From contig JAQGEQ010000133.1 of NCBI GenBank assembly GCA_034620365.1, positions 26,001-90,000 of the forward strand: DNA of 64,000 bases. The letters run 5' to 3'. This DNA is from Pegea sp. RAD2-039. Taxonomy: Eukaryota; Chordata; Thaliacea; Salpida; Salpidae. This document shows positions 1 through 10,325 of the stretch, in pieces (position 1 is the stretch's first letter; each line of letters opens with the position of its first letter). The notes under the pieces are model-generated. The model ran no database searches. It had not been told where the DNA came from and saw only the letters and a list, made by a program, of their open reading frames with translations. A program made the translations under genes and the position numbers.

Positions 1-172
1 ACATCTCGTTTAAAAAAATGATTGTTTTATTTGGGGAAAATTAGTCGTAGTTTTAGTCTATTTGAAAGAAATCATACTGGTGAGAAGACATATGAATGTA
101 GTATGTGGAAGAAAATTCACTAATAATTCCAATCTTTTAACTCATGAATGAACATATACAGACGATAATTAG
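1..172 (+). pseudogene. C2H2 zinc-finger pseudogene fragment, cut by the window edge
   Basis: The reading gives a linker HTGEKTYEC at 73-99 followed by the rest of a finger, CGRKFTNNSNLLTHE, but only after skipping one base near 103. A TGA then replaces the expected arginine codon before TYTDDN, and a TAG ends the frame at 170-172. The finger upstream (23-75) also needs a frame change near 40, and its second zinc-ligand cysteine reads as tryptophan (TGG for TGT). With two frameshifts, a stop and a lost ligand, this cannot make a working protein. Its consensus (ECxxCGxKFxxNSNLLxHE) matches the fingers of the minus-strand gene at 3278-3892, so the two are probably paralogues in opposite orientation. 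Any upstream part lies outside the window. Confidence 0.8.
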
Positions 173-1232
173 GCATAATTAAAAAAGGTTATTACAAAAG
201 AGATTAAGGGCTGAATATAAAAAGAAGGTTGATTAAGAAACGATGGAAAAACTAATAAAGCTAATAAGATGGCTATAACCTATAAAGTAAGACAAAATAT
301 GCATCATGAAAAGAAAAACAAATATAAAAAATTTGGAAAAAAATTAATTAGGTAATGGCAAAAGTATTCACCATTATTTTCTTTACATTATTTGTTATCA
401 GTTTATTTTTAGACTTTGTTTTCTAAATTTATAATTTACTAAACAAACTATTTCAATGAAATTTTTAAATAGGTATAAATTTTGATCGTTTTTTGTTTGA
501 AAAGTTTAATAAACGTTAAAGAATAAAGCAAAATTTAGTAAGGAAACCTACGGATGCATTATTAAAGTATTAAATGATTGTTGTTTCTTTTGAAAATATC
601 ATTGGCTGGAACAGCTGTAGAAAAGGATTAAAACAATTATTTTCTGGATTTTAAATAATAAAAGGTTTTTGTTAGCTTGAAAACCTAGACTTTTATCAAT
701 ATAGTAGCTAACATTATCTGTCTAAGCTTTTGTTTCATAATAATTTCTGCATACTTTTATACTTCTTTTTATTTAATAATGTTTGAAAAAACATAAAAAT
801 TGTTTTTTACTTTAATTGAAACTTTTCAACTAAACTTGTAATATATTTTATTCCTGTTGTAAGCTTTTGAATCTGTCATTTTTACTTCAGCATTTTGTTT
901 CAATATGTAAGATAATAAATTCTTACTTTTTCAAAAGTGTTATAATTTTTTATGGTGCTCTTATGCAGGAAATTCTGCAGATCTTTTTAATCTGCTAAAG
1001 TTTAACAGATAATAGACAATTTATCAAATTCTGTGGAAAAATTAATCTGTGTGACTACTTGTGTCATTACAGAATGCGTTTTTGCATCAGATGATCAGAT
1101 GATGTAACATAACAATATTTTATTTGATTAAGTACTTATACTTTGAGATAAAGTTATTTCTAGTAAGTGATTTCTATATTATATATTTATTATATATTGT
1201 GGTCGGTGAAAGTAAAAATCATCTATAAAACT
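173..1232. other. A+T-rich stretch without a recognised gene
   Basis: I see no coding frame, RNA gene or clear repeat here. The sequence is A+T-rich with scattered poly-T and poly-A runs, and probably separates the zinc-finger pseudogene from the PHD-like frame that follows. Confidence 0.4.
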
Positions 1233-1493
1233 ATGGTGGATCCACATAAAACTACCAAGAACTTACGATCGAACATAAAGGAAAATTCTGACAAACAAAT
1301 TTCATCAAAGCAAGATAGCAATGGCAGTTGCCAATCTTGCAATAAAATTTTCTCTGGTGAAGATCCGGTAATAGAATACTCTAAATATATCTCCTGCTTT
1401 CATCTCAACTTTCCTGCTTTGACCATTAAATTGTTTGTAATTTGGTGCTGTCACAAAACCACTGGTTGCGTCATCATCAATATAAAATCATAA
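1233..1493 (+). pseudogene. Degenerate PHD-finger protein fragment (86 codons)
   Basis: An ATG at 1233 opens an 86-residue frame with a lysine- and serine-rich start (MVDPHKTTKN...). Residues 33-76 have the exact spacing of a C4HC3 PHD zinc finger: Cys33-x2-Cys36-x12-Tyr49-x2-Tyr52-x4-His57-x2-Phe60-x12-Cys73-x2-Thr76, with the conserved tryptophan (Trp71) two residues before Cys73 and the typical FHLNxPAL stretch around the histidine. Four of the eight zinc ligands are replaced (Tyr49, Tyr52, Phe60, Thr76); the first three are one base from a cysteine codon. Known PHD fingers bind histone tails, and similar fingers occur in some invertebrate retroelement proteins. I infer a decayed host or retroelement gene. 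An alternative is an intact first exon spliced inside the frame (GT at about 1372). No reverse transcriptase or other domain follows. Confidence 0.55.
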
Positions 1494-1516
1494 ACGTCTA
1501 ACTCACAAACTTATCA

Positions 1517-1979
1517 TGACGTCATCAGCATCATGTAGTTAAACAATGTTGAAAGCAATAATGAAGTCGCCAGTTCAAGAGTTGATGACGTCACTAAATT
1601 TGATTATACTATGACGTCATATGATCGTTGTTTTCTGAGAAAGTCATTTATGGTAGTGAAGTCCTTCGATCTGGTGGTATTGTTACTTGTAGTGACGTCA
1701 TCAATTAGTAGTTTAGAGAAGCTAAAGAAAGAAAAATATTAAACGATTTTAGGATTATAAATAATGCTGTTAACAAATTTTACGTCGTCAGCTTTGATAG
1801 AAAAGAAGTAAAAGCAAATTTTGAATCAACAACTGATACACTGATAAACGGGTAGGATTGAGTGACGTCATCATTATCTATGTGATGATAAAGTTGATTA
1901 GGACATTCAGATAATAATAATGACGTCATCAGTTTATCTTCATATATCATTTGAAGTGATGATAGCAACGATGACGTCA
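1517..1979. promoter_or_regulatory. Cluster of seven perfect CRE/ATF-type palindromes
   Basis: Exact TGACGTCA octamers begin at 1517, 1586, 1612, 1693, 1863, 1921 and 1972. Most are followed by T or TCA, giving TGACGTCATCA. Near-matches occur around 1465 (GCGTCATCA), 1783 (CGTCGTCAG), 2052 (CGTCATCAG) and 2205 (CGTCATAA). TGACGTCA is the full cyclic-AMP response element bound by CREB/ATF bZIP dimers. The spacings (69, 26, 81, 170, 58 and 51 bp) are irregular and the intervening sequence is not obviously repeated, so this looks like a site cluster rather than a tandem satellite. It lies between the PHD-like frame and the minus-strand zinc-finger gene; the gene it would serve is unknown. Confidence 0.6.
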
Positions 1980-3211
1980 TTAATAACTAGTCATAAGTGA
2001 GTGAGTTCACTTTGAAAACTACTTGAATTAGTCTTAGTGAATTCTAATTTTCGTCATCAGTTAAACCACAACTCATTATATTTATTCTGCTTATGATAGA
2101 ATCTGAAACTTTTTTATTTTAAACTAGTTCTAAAAAAACATCGAAAAAGTTTTTTAATTTTTCATAAAAATCTTTTCATTTCCTGCCACCAGGCAGGACA
2201 ATTCCGTCATAATAAGACTTAAATAAGATGTTATCATCTGGCTTAAATGTTGTATAATACCAGTATCTATTTAGGTTTATTTAAACATATTTATCTAACT
2301 ATAGTGTGATTAAAAATACTGTTCTTTTATGTTATTTGAAAATTTATATTTATAAACAGTATGAAGTTATTATAAATTTTCTTATTCTCACAATTGAGAT
2401 CTTTAGAGGTTAAGCTGAATCAGATGAATCTCATTAGTTTTTGGATGATATTTCTTGTGCTTCCACAACTTCTAAAAATTGTTCGTTTGCTTCTTGGTTT
2501 GAATGTTAGTTATCTTATTAAAAGGTTGCATATTTTATGCATTCTTGTTCAAAATCAAGCAACTCAAAATTTTATAAAGTATAAATGATTAATAAATTAT
2601 CAATTAATTAAACCTAAGATCTTTTCTCGACTTGTTCACTACGTAAAAATTTGTTACATTTCTTAAAATGTGATAGAAAATACAAGTTTAGTAATTTTGT
2701 TTTAAAATAATGTTTATTGCTGCCAGTTACATCAAAATACTCGCTTATTTGGTTTTTTAATTTTATTTTAATATAAGCCAAACTTGCAGAATCCCTTTTC
2801 TTAAAAAGAAAAACATTGCTTCATTGTAATATTTAACACTTTTTCACATTTATCTAAATTCTGCTCTGTAAATTCATTATTTAACCAAACTTTGTCTATC
2901 TATTAAAGAGATTGAAAAATGATTTACACCAATTAACTGTTTGCAAATTAAAAGTTAAAAAATTAAGAGATAAAAGCTTTCAAGTATATAGTCAATAACA
3001 CAAAAGAGTTACTATAACCATAAATAACAGTTTAAATAAACATAAACGTTTTTTGCTGAAATTAAAAGAAAAAATCAGAAATATTTAAAACAAACAAAAC
3101 TCTAAAATGTTGTTAGAAAAATAATAGAAAAAAAACAAGAAATACTAAAAACTGGAATGAGACAAAATTGATCTTTATCTGATCTTTTTTCTGATTACTT
3201 TGAATCTAAAT
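1980..3211. other. Non-coding A+T-rich stretch
   Basis: Apart from the hairpin at 2181 I see nothing secure. A 64-codon open frame at 2394-2588 (+) is leucine-rich, has no recognisable domain and is treated as chance. On the minus strand this stretch would hold the 3' untranslated region of the zinc-finger gene; an AATAAA on that strand at 2762-2767 is one possible poly(A) signal among several in such A+T-rich sequence. Confidence 0.35.
2181..2198. other. GC-rich perfect hairpin
   Basis: TCCTGCC-ACCA-GGCAGGA is a perfect 7-bp stem with a 4-nt loop. It stands out in the A+T-rich surroundings and sits just downstream of the CRE cluster, with a CRE-like CGTCAT about 7 bp further on. It could be a dimeric protein-binding site or an RNA hairpin. 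Confidence 0.5.
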
Positions 3212-3277
3212 AATGTAAGTTGTTTGATGGTATGAAAGAATTGCATGATGGCCAAATTGCTTTCCACACACAATTCA
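3212..3277 (-). pseudogene. Decayed fifth C2H2 finger beyond the stop codon
   Basis: Directly after GEKPI, two consecutive stops (TAA, TGA) interrupt the frame. The same frame then reads IVCGKQFGHHAILSYHQTTYI, which is the rest of a C2H2 finger: the second cysteine, F-x5-L-x2-H spacing and first histidine are present. The first cysteine codon has been lost around the stops, and the last zinc-ligand histidine reads as tyrosine. The gene once encoded at least one more finger. Confidence 0.75.
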
Positions 3278-3892
3278 TTAAATTGGTTTTTCACCAGTAT
3301 GAGTTCTTTTATGTTGTGAAAGAAGGTCATTCCGACTAAACTTTTTTCCACAAACAAAGCATTCATATGGTTTCTCACCAGTATGTGTTCTTTCGTGTCT
3401 TAAGAGGTTTGAATTTTGACTAAACTTTTTTCCACAAACAATACATTCAAATGGTTTCTCACCAGTATGTGTTCTTTCATGTGATAAGAGATTTGATTTT
3501 TTACTAAACTTTTTTCTACAAACAATACATTCATATGGTTTCTCTCCAGTATGAATTCTTTCGTGAACAATAAACTGAGATCTGCAACTAAAGCGTCTAC
3601 AACAAATCAAACATTCATATTTGTCTTTGCCATTTGAAATTTTCTTAAACAAAAGTTTGTTTTCTTCTTTTCCACTATTTTCTGCTGAAGCACTAATTTT
3701 GGTAAAAACGCTTTTCTTAGTTGTTGTATTTCCTATTTTATTGTTTGAACTGACTTCATCAAAGTTAATTCCGTGCCAGCTATCAAATTCACTAACACAT
3801 TCATTTTCATTTTTCTTGTTAGGTGTTTCACCTCTGATGTTACTTTCGTTTGATAACAACTTTCGCCTACAATCAGATTCTTTGTCGTCCAT
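3278..3892 (-). CDS. C2H2 zinc-finger protein with four tandem fingers
   Basis: Likely a nuclear, sequence-specific DNA-binding protein. From the ATG at 3892 the product is 204 residues. Residues 1-91 are hydrophilic (Asn, Lys, Ser, Glu) with no recognised domain. Residues 92-203 are four 28-residue C-x2-C-x12-H-x3-H fingers (92-119, 120-147, 148-175, 176-203) joined by canonical THTGEKP or IHTGEKP linkers. Helix residues -1/2/3/6 read C/S/Q/V, K/S/N/S, Q/S/N/R and R/D/L/Q. The frame stays open upstream of the ATG to a splice acceptor at 3917-3918, so the true start may lie in an unseen 5' exon. The protein stops at GEKPI, where a fifth finger has been broken by two stops, so it may be a shortened or recently decaying gene. 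No KRAB, BTB or ZAD domain is visible. The target is unknown. Confidence 0.8.
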   Translation of the reverse strand: MDDKESDCRRKLLSNESNIRGETPNKKNENECVSEFDSWHGINFDEVSSNNKIGNTTTKKSVFTKISASAENSGKEENKLLFKKISNGKDKYECLICCRRFSCRSQFIVHERIHTGEKPYECIVCRKKFSKKSNLLSHERTHTGEKPFECIVCGKKFSQNSNLLRHERTHTGEKPYECFVCGKKFSRNDLLSQHKRTHTGEKPI

Positions 3893-3916
3893 TAAATTCA
3901 GTTTCAATTTGTTGAG

Positions 3917-3930
3917 CTACAATTAAACAA
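3917..3930 (-). promoter_or_regulatory. Probable splice acceptor upstream of the zinc-finger exon
   Basis: On the minus strand TTGTTTAATTGTAG precedes CTCAACAAATTG. It is a pyrimidine-biased tract ending in TAG, and the exon begins at 3916 in frame with the zinc-finger reading ([11 protein letters not shown]). This supports at least one upstream exon at higher coordinates, which I could not find. Confidence 0.45.
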
Positions 3931-5471
3931 AACGTTTTAGTTTTTAGTTTAATAAAAAGTTAAAAAAAAATAATATATTATATACAAATCAATACGATTG
4001 TAATCTGAATTAACTTTTTGTTAATTTCTATGCAAAATAAAATTATACTTTATTCAAAAAAAGAATTAAAATTGATTCAAAAACAGTTATTCACAGTTTC
4101 TTAAAAAATAAATATATATTTTACAAGAAAATATCTTAAGTAAATTTTAAAGTGGTTTATTGCCATAGTCAATACTACAACAAAAATTTAATGAAAGTAA
4201 ACAATTCAAAATAGCCTGACAAAAGCTTTCTAATTGACAACATTTCACAAAAAGTCTTTTGCATTCAACGTTATCTTTAGATTTTCTATTAAACGTTTTT
4301 TAAAATCTCTTAATGCTAAGTTCTCTTCTCTTTTCTTCGAATTTTTGATGATTTGAAATAAATGTTTACCTGAAAAATATATTATATATAAGCAGATATA
4401 TAAATAAAAAAATAAGCAAATACACTTTTATAATTACTAAGCAGTGTTTTTAAATTGATCAGTTGAAGTTTGGTGTTTAAATTTTTTTGGAAAGAAAATT
4501 AAAATATAATTTTAGATTGTTTTACCAGAAACCAATTTTCAGGAATATAAATCATAATTTTGGGAAAATAAGTTTTTTTTTAACTTGGCTTTAAAAATCA
4601 AAATATATTTTTCTTCCGAAAAGTATTATTTATCTTAGATTGACTGCAGCAAATATATATAAAGCTGTAAGGTACTACTGTCAGCAAAAAATAATCTGGA
4701 AAACAAAGAGACAAATTTGATAAACGAAAGTAAATCTAATTCACAATTTTAAGTGGAATATATCTAGAAATACCTTATTAGTTACCAGAAATATAGTTTA
4801 TAAATTTGTATAAGGTGATACAAACTATTGATTCCAAATTATTTCCAAACCAAAGTTTCAAATTAGTTTTTATGTTAATATTGTTTATCTGTATGACTAC
4901 GTCAATAGTAAACTGCTTAACATAATCGTTTGATTGCAATTGTTGTTACAAAACTGAAGTTTCTTGTGTTTACCATGATGTTACACAAACAACAATTTCT
5001 AACATTTTCTATTGTGTACTTTAAAATATAATTTTTCAATTTTTATAGACTTTATCTTATTTCTTCAGTATAAAGTTTGACATTTATAAGCCCACTAAAG
5101 TAGTGTGTAGTGAGAACAAGTTATCAAACATTTATTAAACATGTTTATTATTAGCTTGACCTTAAAATTTCAAACTTTTTTAAAAGCAGAAATAATATCA
5201 ATAATTTTATTTTAGTAAAAAAATATCAATATAAAATATTTTGTATTTAATAATTGGTAAAGCTTTTTTGTGTGAAAATAAGGTTGTTAGTAATATCTTT
5301 TATTTATTTTTATTTTAGATTTATAACAGATGCGTTGTAAATACAATTTCTGCAATACTTTTTTAAGAGATATATTTATTTATAACTAATTCTATTTCTC
5401 TATAATATAAAATTTATTTATGCGAATAAATTTCATATAAAACCAATAAATTGTAAGGTTGTTTTTTAGTT
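3931..5471. other. Gene-free A+T-rich stretch, possibly intron
   Basis: If the acceptor at 3917 is used, part of this is intron of the zinc-finger gene. I found no convincing upstream exon, RNA gene or strong repeat match. The recurring motifs of the downstream repeat region first appear at about 5.47 kb. Confidence 0.35.
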
Positions 5472-5486
5472 TCGCTAACTGGCGCT
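5472..5486 (+). promoter_or_regulatory. CTCF-like site, first in the window
   Basis: TCGCTAACTGGCGCT resembles the repeated CCGCTAxxTGGCGC core with one change in the first CC. It is a weak match and marks the start of the repeat region. Confidence 0.3.
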
Positions 5487-6414
5487 TAAAGTATTTTTAA
5501 AATTTGAAATTTTCTGCAATTTACAAAAATTTCATAATAAAATTTCTAAGAACAATTTTCATGTAATAACTTTCTTTGCAATATTTTTTTTAAAATCTAA
5601 AAAGCAATTATACATTTTTTATTTAAAAATAATAAGCAATCAAAGATAAAGGTTTTATAAAGAAGTTTATGAATACCAAGTGTCAATAATATAATTGCAA
5701 ACTTATTTATTTGTATATTGAATGAAAAGATTCAAGTAAAAAAATAGTATTTCTTTTGAAACTTGTTTTCTAAAATAGTAAACCACTACACATTAATAGT
5801 TAATTAAATTGTAATATTCATTATTTAAACTTGTACTTGCTAAGAAATAACTACATGTATAAAATAGCAATAGTATTTCACAGTGATTCACTAAATTCAG
5901 AATGAAAGTATTAGGATGAGATCTGTACCTAAGATGTTTAAAGAATTAAAAGTTATTTAATAAATATTACATCATCAGTATCTTTGATATTTGCACTGAT
6001 TAGTAATTTCTTTCTGATAAACAATTTAAACTGATCAAAATTAGCGGATAATGTTTTTCACTGAACTAAAAAACCTTTAAAAATGAATAATTTGTTTTCA
6101 GATTAGTTTCTTAACTATGTGAATAGTTTGAAAAAAAATTATACAACCTTCTAAGCAAGTCTATAAGACCAAAAGAGTCCTTAAGTAAACATAAACAATT
6201 TGTTAGGAAAATTAGTTAAACAACTTGTCAAGTCATTTTTCAATAAATTCTCAATAAATGGAATTTATTAAGATTATTAATTACAAAATTATTTTAGATT
6301 CAGATTTATGTTATTTTAATCAAAATATTTTAACTGCTACAGAGTGTATAAAATCAAATCAAATATATTTAAATGTATTATTTAATATCTTCTGTAAACT
6401 GAAAGTGATACCAA

Positions 6415-6450
6415 AAAAATAAATAATAATAATAAAAAAAAATAAATGAT
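6415..6450. repeat. AAT/A-rich microsatellite
   Basis: A run of A with interspersed AAT units (AATAATAATAAT followed by poly-A). It is low-complexity sequence within a larger repeat copy. Confidence 0.6.
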
Positions 6451-6483
6451 GTATTTTTGTAAGTGTTTTTTTGATAACAAACC

Positions 6484-6502
6484 GTCTAGCGCCAAGTAGC
6501 GG
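6484..6502 (-). promoter_or_regulatory. CTCF-like site (type 2)
   Basis: On the minus strand this reads CCGCTACTTGGCGCTAGAC, preceded by TTCCTTTT. It is identical in its core to the site at 21801, about 15 kb away and in the opposite orientation. The resemblance is to the CTCF core CCxCxAGxxGGCxx; function is inferred. Confidence 0.5.
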
Positions 6503-8049
6503 AAAAGGAAACAGTTTATTTGGTTTTTGTAGGTTTATCTTTTAGTCTTGATTTGTTTACACTATTTTGCACTATCTAGAAAATAAAGATTTAAAAATGT
6601 CACAATAACCCACGTACTATTAATTTTTAATTTTTTAAAATACTTAATTATTGAGTTGAACCAAGAAATAAAATAACTGTTTTTGATAGAAGCTCAGTTT
6701 ATTGATACTGAAATTTAAATTTAACTAATAACATCTTTATAAAAATGATATCAACAATAAATTTATTGATTGATTAAAGCCATCGAAAAAAGAAGCCCTT
6801 TAAATGACATTATTATGATTTATAAAATTTATAGGACTTTAGAAATCAAGTTAGAGGAAATCTTTTTATATTTATTTTTAATATATTTCATGTTTTTATT
6901 ATTTTACAGTAATTTCTTAAGCATATAACAACCAGTTAATTAAAACCATGAAAAGTAAAAAAATAAACAAATTAAACTTTTTTTCATTAAAAGTTTATGT
7001 CATTAAGCTAACACATAACAATCACTTACAGCAATCATCTTATATATCTGCATCTAATGAGCTTCCAGAGAATGAAAGTTGTTTTTAAAGAAGTAGTTTT
7101 AGTATTAAAATTATTATATAAAATTTAGAATGAATTTTAATGTTTGTTTTTTTTTACCAAATCCCAAATTGATAATTTTCTGATTTTATTTTATACACTC
7201 TCTAACTGTTTAAATATCTTGATTAGAATAACATAAATCTGAATCTAAAACAATTTTTTAATGAATAATCTTAATAAATTCCATTTTTGGATGTTGCTGC
7301 AGGTTTTTTGAAACAAATCTAGATAACTGTTTTTTTAGTGTATTTTTTAAAGGATAATTGATTACATTAGTTTTGTAAATATTTTTTAAACTGAGTTAAA
7401 CAGTTCACAATAGAGTTTCATTGTAACAAATTATTTCAAATGCCACATAAAACTTTATATAAATTATAGTGTCCATAATAAACTAAGATTTCATGTTTTT
7501 CAATTTTAATTTTATAAGAAAACAAACTAGATTTCCTACTATTTAAATAAATTTATAAAATTTCATAAAACTAATATCTGTAAATGATATATCTCTTTAA
7601 AAGTTTTTAATTAATTTAAGACAATCTGCTTTATCAAAAGCAACAGAAAGTTAACAACCTTTGGCGATTACATGAAGTTGTTTTATACACTAATTACATT
7701 TTACTTAATAAAAAAACAGCTTTAATTCGTTTAGATTTCTAGCACCACAAACAACAGACTTTAACTAATTTTATATATTCCGATTTTTCCCTTCCAGAAA
7801 CGTTTATTTAGTATAGACGGACGGTCAATTTAATTTAGAAACCGCTAAGTAGTGGTTGATTAATTTAAAAATGAATTGATAATTTGTTGAATACTTGTAT
7901 TTAATTGCATTTTTATTTAGAATATTTAATTTAAAAGAATAATATAGAAAAAGCTAACTAACTACCAAAATTTAAAGCTAATTTTTGTAAACTCTGTAGT
8001 GATCTAAACAAATAATTTTTTTGCTTTTACTTATTTTATAATTAACTAA

Positions 8050-8945
8050 TTATTATTTAATAATTTTGTAGACCGATTTCATTGTACTTTCTTACAAAAT
8101 GTTAAGCTCGTTTAGATTTCTAGCACCATAAACAACAGACTTTAAACATTTTTAAATTTTCCGATACTAATCTTTTAGTAATATCCTGTTAACAAGTACC
8201 TTCACAATTTAAATAATGTAGCAACGAATGACCAATTTCAAAACAAATACATTTTGTAAAAAAAATACTCATTAAAAATGCGAAACCGTATTTTTAGTTT
8301 TTGAATAGCCAAAAATACTCAATTAAGAAAATAAGGAATAATAAACCCAAAAATATCTAAAGGAAATTACAAAGAAAACTACTAATAGAAAACAGATTTT
8401 AACAATTTTAAGCAATTTATAGAAAACGCTCAATCTTGATATTCTTATGAGAAATAATCTTCGTTTGTGGTAACGATAGATTTTGTGTAGAAAAACTGTT
8501 GTTCTTAAAAAATGTTGACTTAAACGAATAAATCAATGATTAAAAAGTAAAAGAAAAATGTAACTAAAAAACATTTGATAATTAGATGCAAAAGTGCATC
8601 TTCCAATATAAAACAATAATACCTTACTATTTATACCGTAACATTTCGGTTATATATTATCTTCAATCAATCTTACGTTTGTGGTATCGGTAAATTTTCG
8701 ATGGCTTTATTCAATCAACAATGTTATTGAAAATATCATTTTTAACTGAACTTCTATCTTAACGGTTATTTTATTTCTTTATTCTTCTCAATAAATTATT
8801 TTTTTGTTTTCATTTATTGTTATATAATATTAAGTTTTAATTAAAACAGAAAATTAAACAATTTTATAGTGTAAATAGTATTTCATATAATAGAAATTAA
8901 TGGTACATTGGTCAGTGTGATTCTTTAAAAAACTTTATTCTTTTA
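8050..8945 (+). repeat. Direct copy of 20.87-21.73 kb
   Basis: Both copies run in the same order: an ACCGATTxxxTTGTACTTTC tract, a TTTCTAGCACCA tract, AACAACAGACTTTAAACATT, an AGTAATATCCTG tract, CCTTCACAATTTA, a GCGAAAxCGTATTTTTAG tract, the H1 hairpin (8585 here, 21396 there) and the TTTGTGGTATCG box. The match stops before the CTCF-like site, so the copy ends at about 8945. Confidence 0.65.
8585..8600 (+). other. H1 hairpin, perfect copy
   Basis: GATGCA-AAAG-TGCATC is a perfect 6-bp stem with a 4-nt loop, followed by TTCCAA. H1-type sequences also occur at 12499, 14257, 16341(-), 21396, 23247, 29607, 41059, 43072, 48844, 50815 and 57242(-). The stem often survives or carries single changes while the flanks have diverged. 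Confidence 0.7.
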
Positions 8946-9439
8946 ACTTTTTAGCTGCCAAGTAGCAGTTGAATGATTCAAAAACAAAATAGTTATCATT
9001 ATATTATTACAAATTATTATTATTATAAATTATTTAAATATATAAATGATTTGTTGAACAATTGTTGATAATCGAATCAAAATTTTCATTTGTAAAATCT
9101 TATTTAAAAATAATATACAAACAGTTTACTAATAACTAGAGAAAAGTTTTAATAGCGTCAAACTGTTTGAACTAATCCTAAAATAAAATTTAAAAACCAA
9201 ACTTAGTTAGAAATTTAACTCAAAAAGAGTTTAACAAAACTAATTGAGCCTAATAGTTGAGCCTAACCATCAATTTGGTAATCAACTGCATATTGACATC
9301 AGCAATTATTAGCAGTCTACAAATGGTAACCTCAACAAAACTCTCGAATAAAAATTTCAAAAAGTTGCTAAATACAATTAAAAATTTTAAAAAAGTTCTT
9401 AATGCTAATTTTAGTATTTTTTAAAAATAAACCTCTTTT

Positions 9440-9452
9440 GCGCCAAGTAGCG
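9440..9452 (-). promoter_or_regulatory. CTCF-like site core
   Basis: GCGCCAAGTAGCG is the reverse complement of CGCTACTTGGCGC, the core of the type 2 site. The flanking GTCTA and GG are lost. A weaker relative, AGCTGCCAAGTAGCAGT, lies at 8953-8969. Confidence 0.4.
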
Positions 9453-9889
9453 TAAAAAAAAAATTTTGAATAACTATTTTTCTAAATTCATTTCTGCTAA
9501 AATATAGAGAATAGAATGTTTTATAATTACCCAGACTGAAAAATGTGTTTAAAATGTCTGTTTTAAAATTACTAATTTCGCTACAACATTTTGTTTCATA
9601 AAAATTTGTAAACATTCGTTCATTTTATCAGTTACATGTTTTTACGTCAAAAAGTGAATGTTAAACATAAATTACTTTTATGTTGCTAATTGTAGCGAAT
9701 TGAAGCTCAAAGTAGTCTTAGTATTTATTAATCGATTTTCGTTAAAAGTAATTCAAATCCAAACAAATAATAACAGGTTGTTTACACTACAATAATTACT
9801 ACAATTTATTATAAATTGGCTACAATTTAGAGTTAGTGGGATCAATTTTAAACTAATAAATTTTGGTAAATTTTATATTGTTATAATTT

Positions 9890-10325
9890 TATACTAATTT
9901 TGTTTGTACCAATAATAAAGTTACAATAAAAATTGTTTTTCACCTTTAAGTTAAAATTTCTGTGTAAGCATTACTTGCCAACAAATAGTTTTTTATTAAA
10001 ATTAGAAAAAATATTGTATTTTAGCTTGATCCCACAAACTCTAGATTGCAACAACGTTTATAAGTAATGAAAAGTATACCTTTCAATCAATTCTTCATGA
10101 AAGAAAATTTGTTCTTTGGTACTTTTCCTTATTTATAAACTTTGCTGCAATCTAGAGTTTGTGGGATCATGCTAAAATACGATAATTTTTCTAATTATAG
10201 TAATAAACTATTTGTTGACAAATAATTCTCAAATAAACAGAAAATCTTAAACAGAAAGTTTGACTTAAAGGTGAAAAACAATTTTTATTATAAATTAATT
10301 ATTGGTAAGGACAAAATTAGCATAA
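9890..10325. repeat. Foldback element, arms about 190-210 bp
   Basis: The left arm (9890-10080) and right arm (10115-10325) are inverted copies centred near 10098. Matching pairs include CTAATTTTG (9894) with CAAAATTAG (10312), a tract containing TTTTTCACCTTTAAGT with its complement near 10265, the CCAACAAATAG box with CTATTTGTTGAC, and GATCCCACAAACTCTAGATT (10028) with its complement ending at 10168. Such a structure could form a cruciform or a long RNA hairpin, and resembles MITE-type foldback elements. A direct copy of the left arm lies at about 11380-11560. Confidence 0.65.

Larger units (their letters stand above)
6360..6790 (-). repeat. Inverted partial copy of the 12.6-13.0 / 21.5-21.9 kb unit
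   Basis: Read on the minus strand, this segment follows the order of 21.5-21.9 kb: the box with AATCAATC, the TAGTT...TAAATT tract, the GTACxTxGGTxA tract, a TGTAAACAAATCA stretch, the CTCF-like site at 6484 and the GTTTACAGAAxATAT tract. It contains the A+T microsatellite at 6415-6450. Confidence 0.6.

Noticed and set aside
1780-1980. 66-codon minus-strand frame over the CRE cluster
   Set aside because: It is a by-product of the TGACGTCAT octamers, which read as M-T-S-(S/L) in that frame. No protein similarity is evident.
2394-2588. 64-codon frame on the + strand, leucine/isoleucine-rich
   Set aside because: No ATG start, no recognisable domain, and composition typical of chance frames in A+T-rich DNA. 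A faint resemblance of its first codons (VKLNQMN) to the start of the zinc-finger exon (LKLNLMD) is too short to use.
2762-2767. AATAAA on the minus strand as the definite poly(A) signal of the zinc-finger gene
   Set aside because: The hexamer is expected often by chance in this composition and lies about 500 bp from the stop; other candidates exist.
3621-3926. 101-codon + strand frame opposite the zinc-finger exon
   Set aside because: Antisense shadow of the coding exon.
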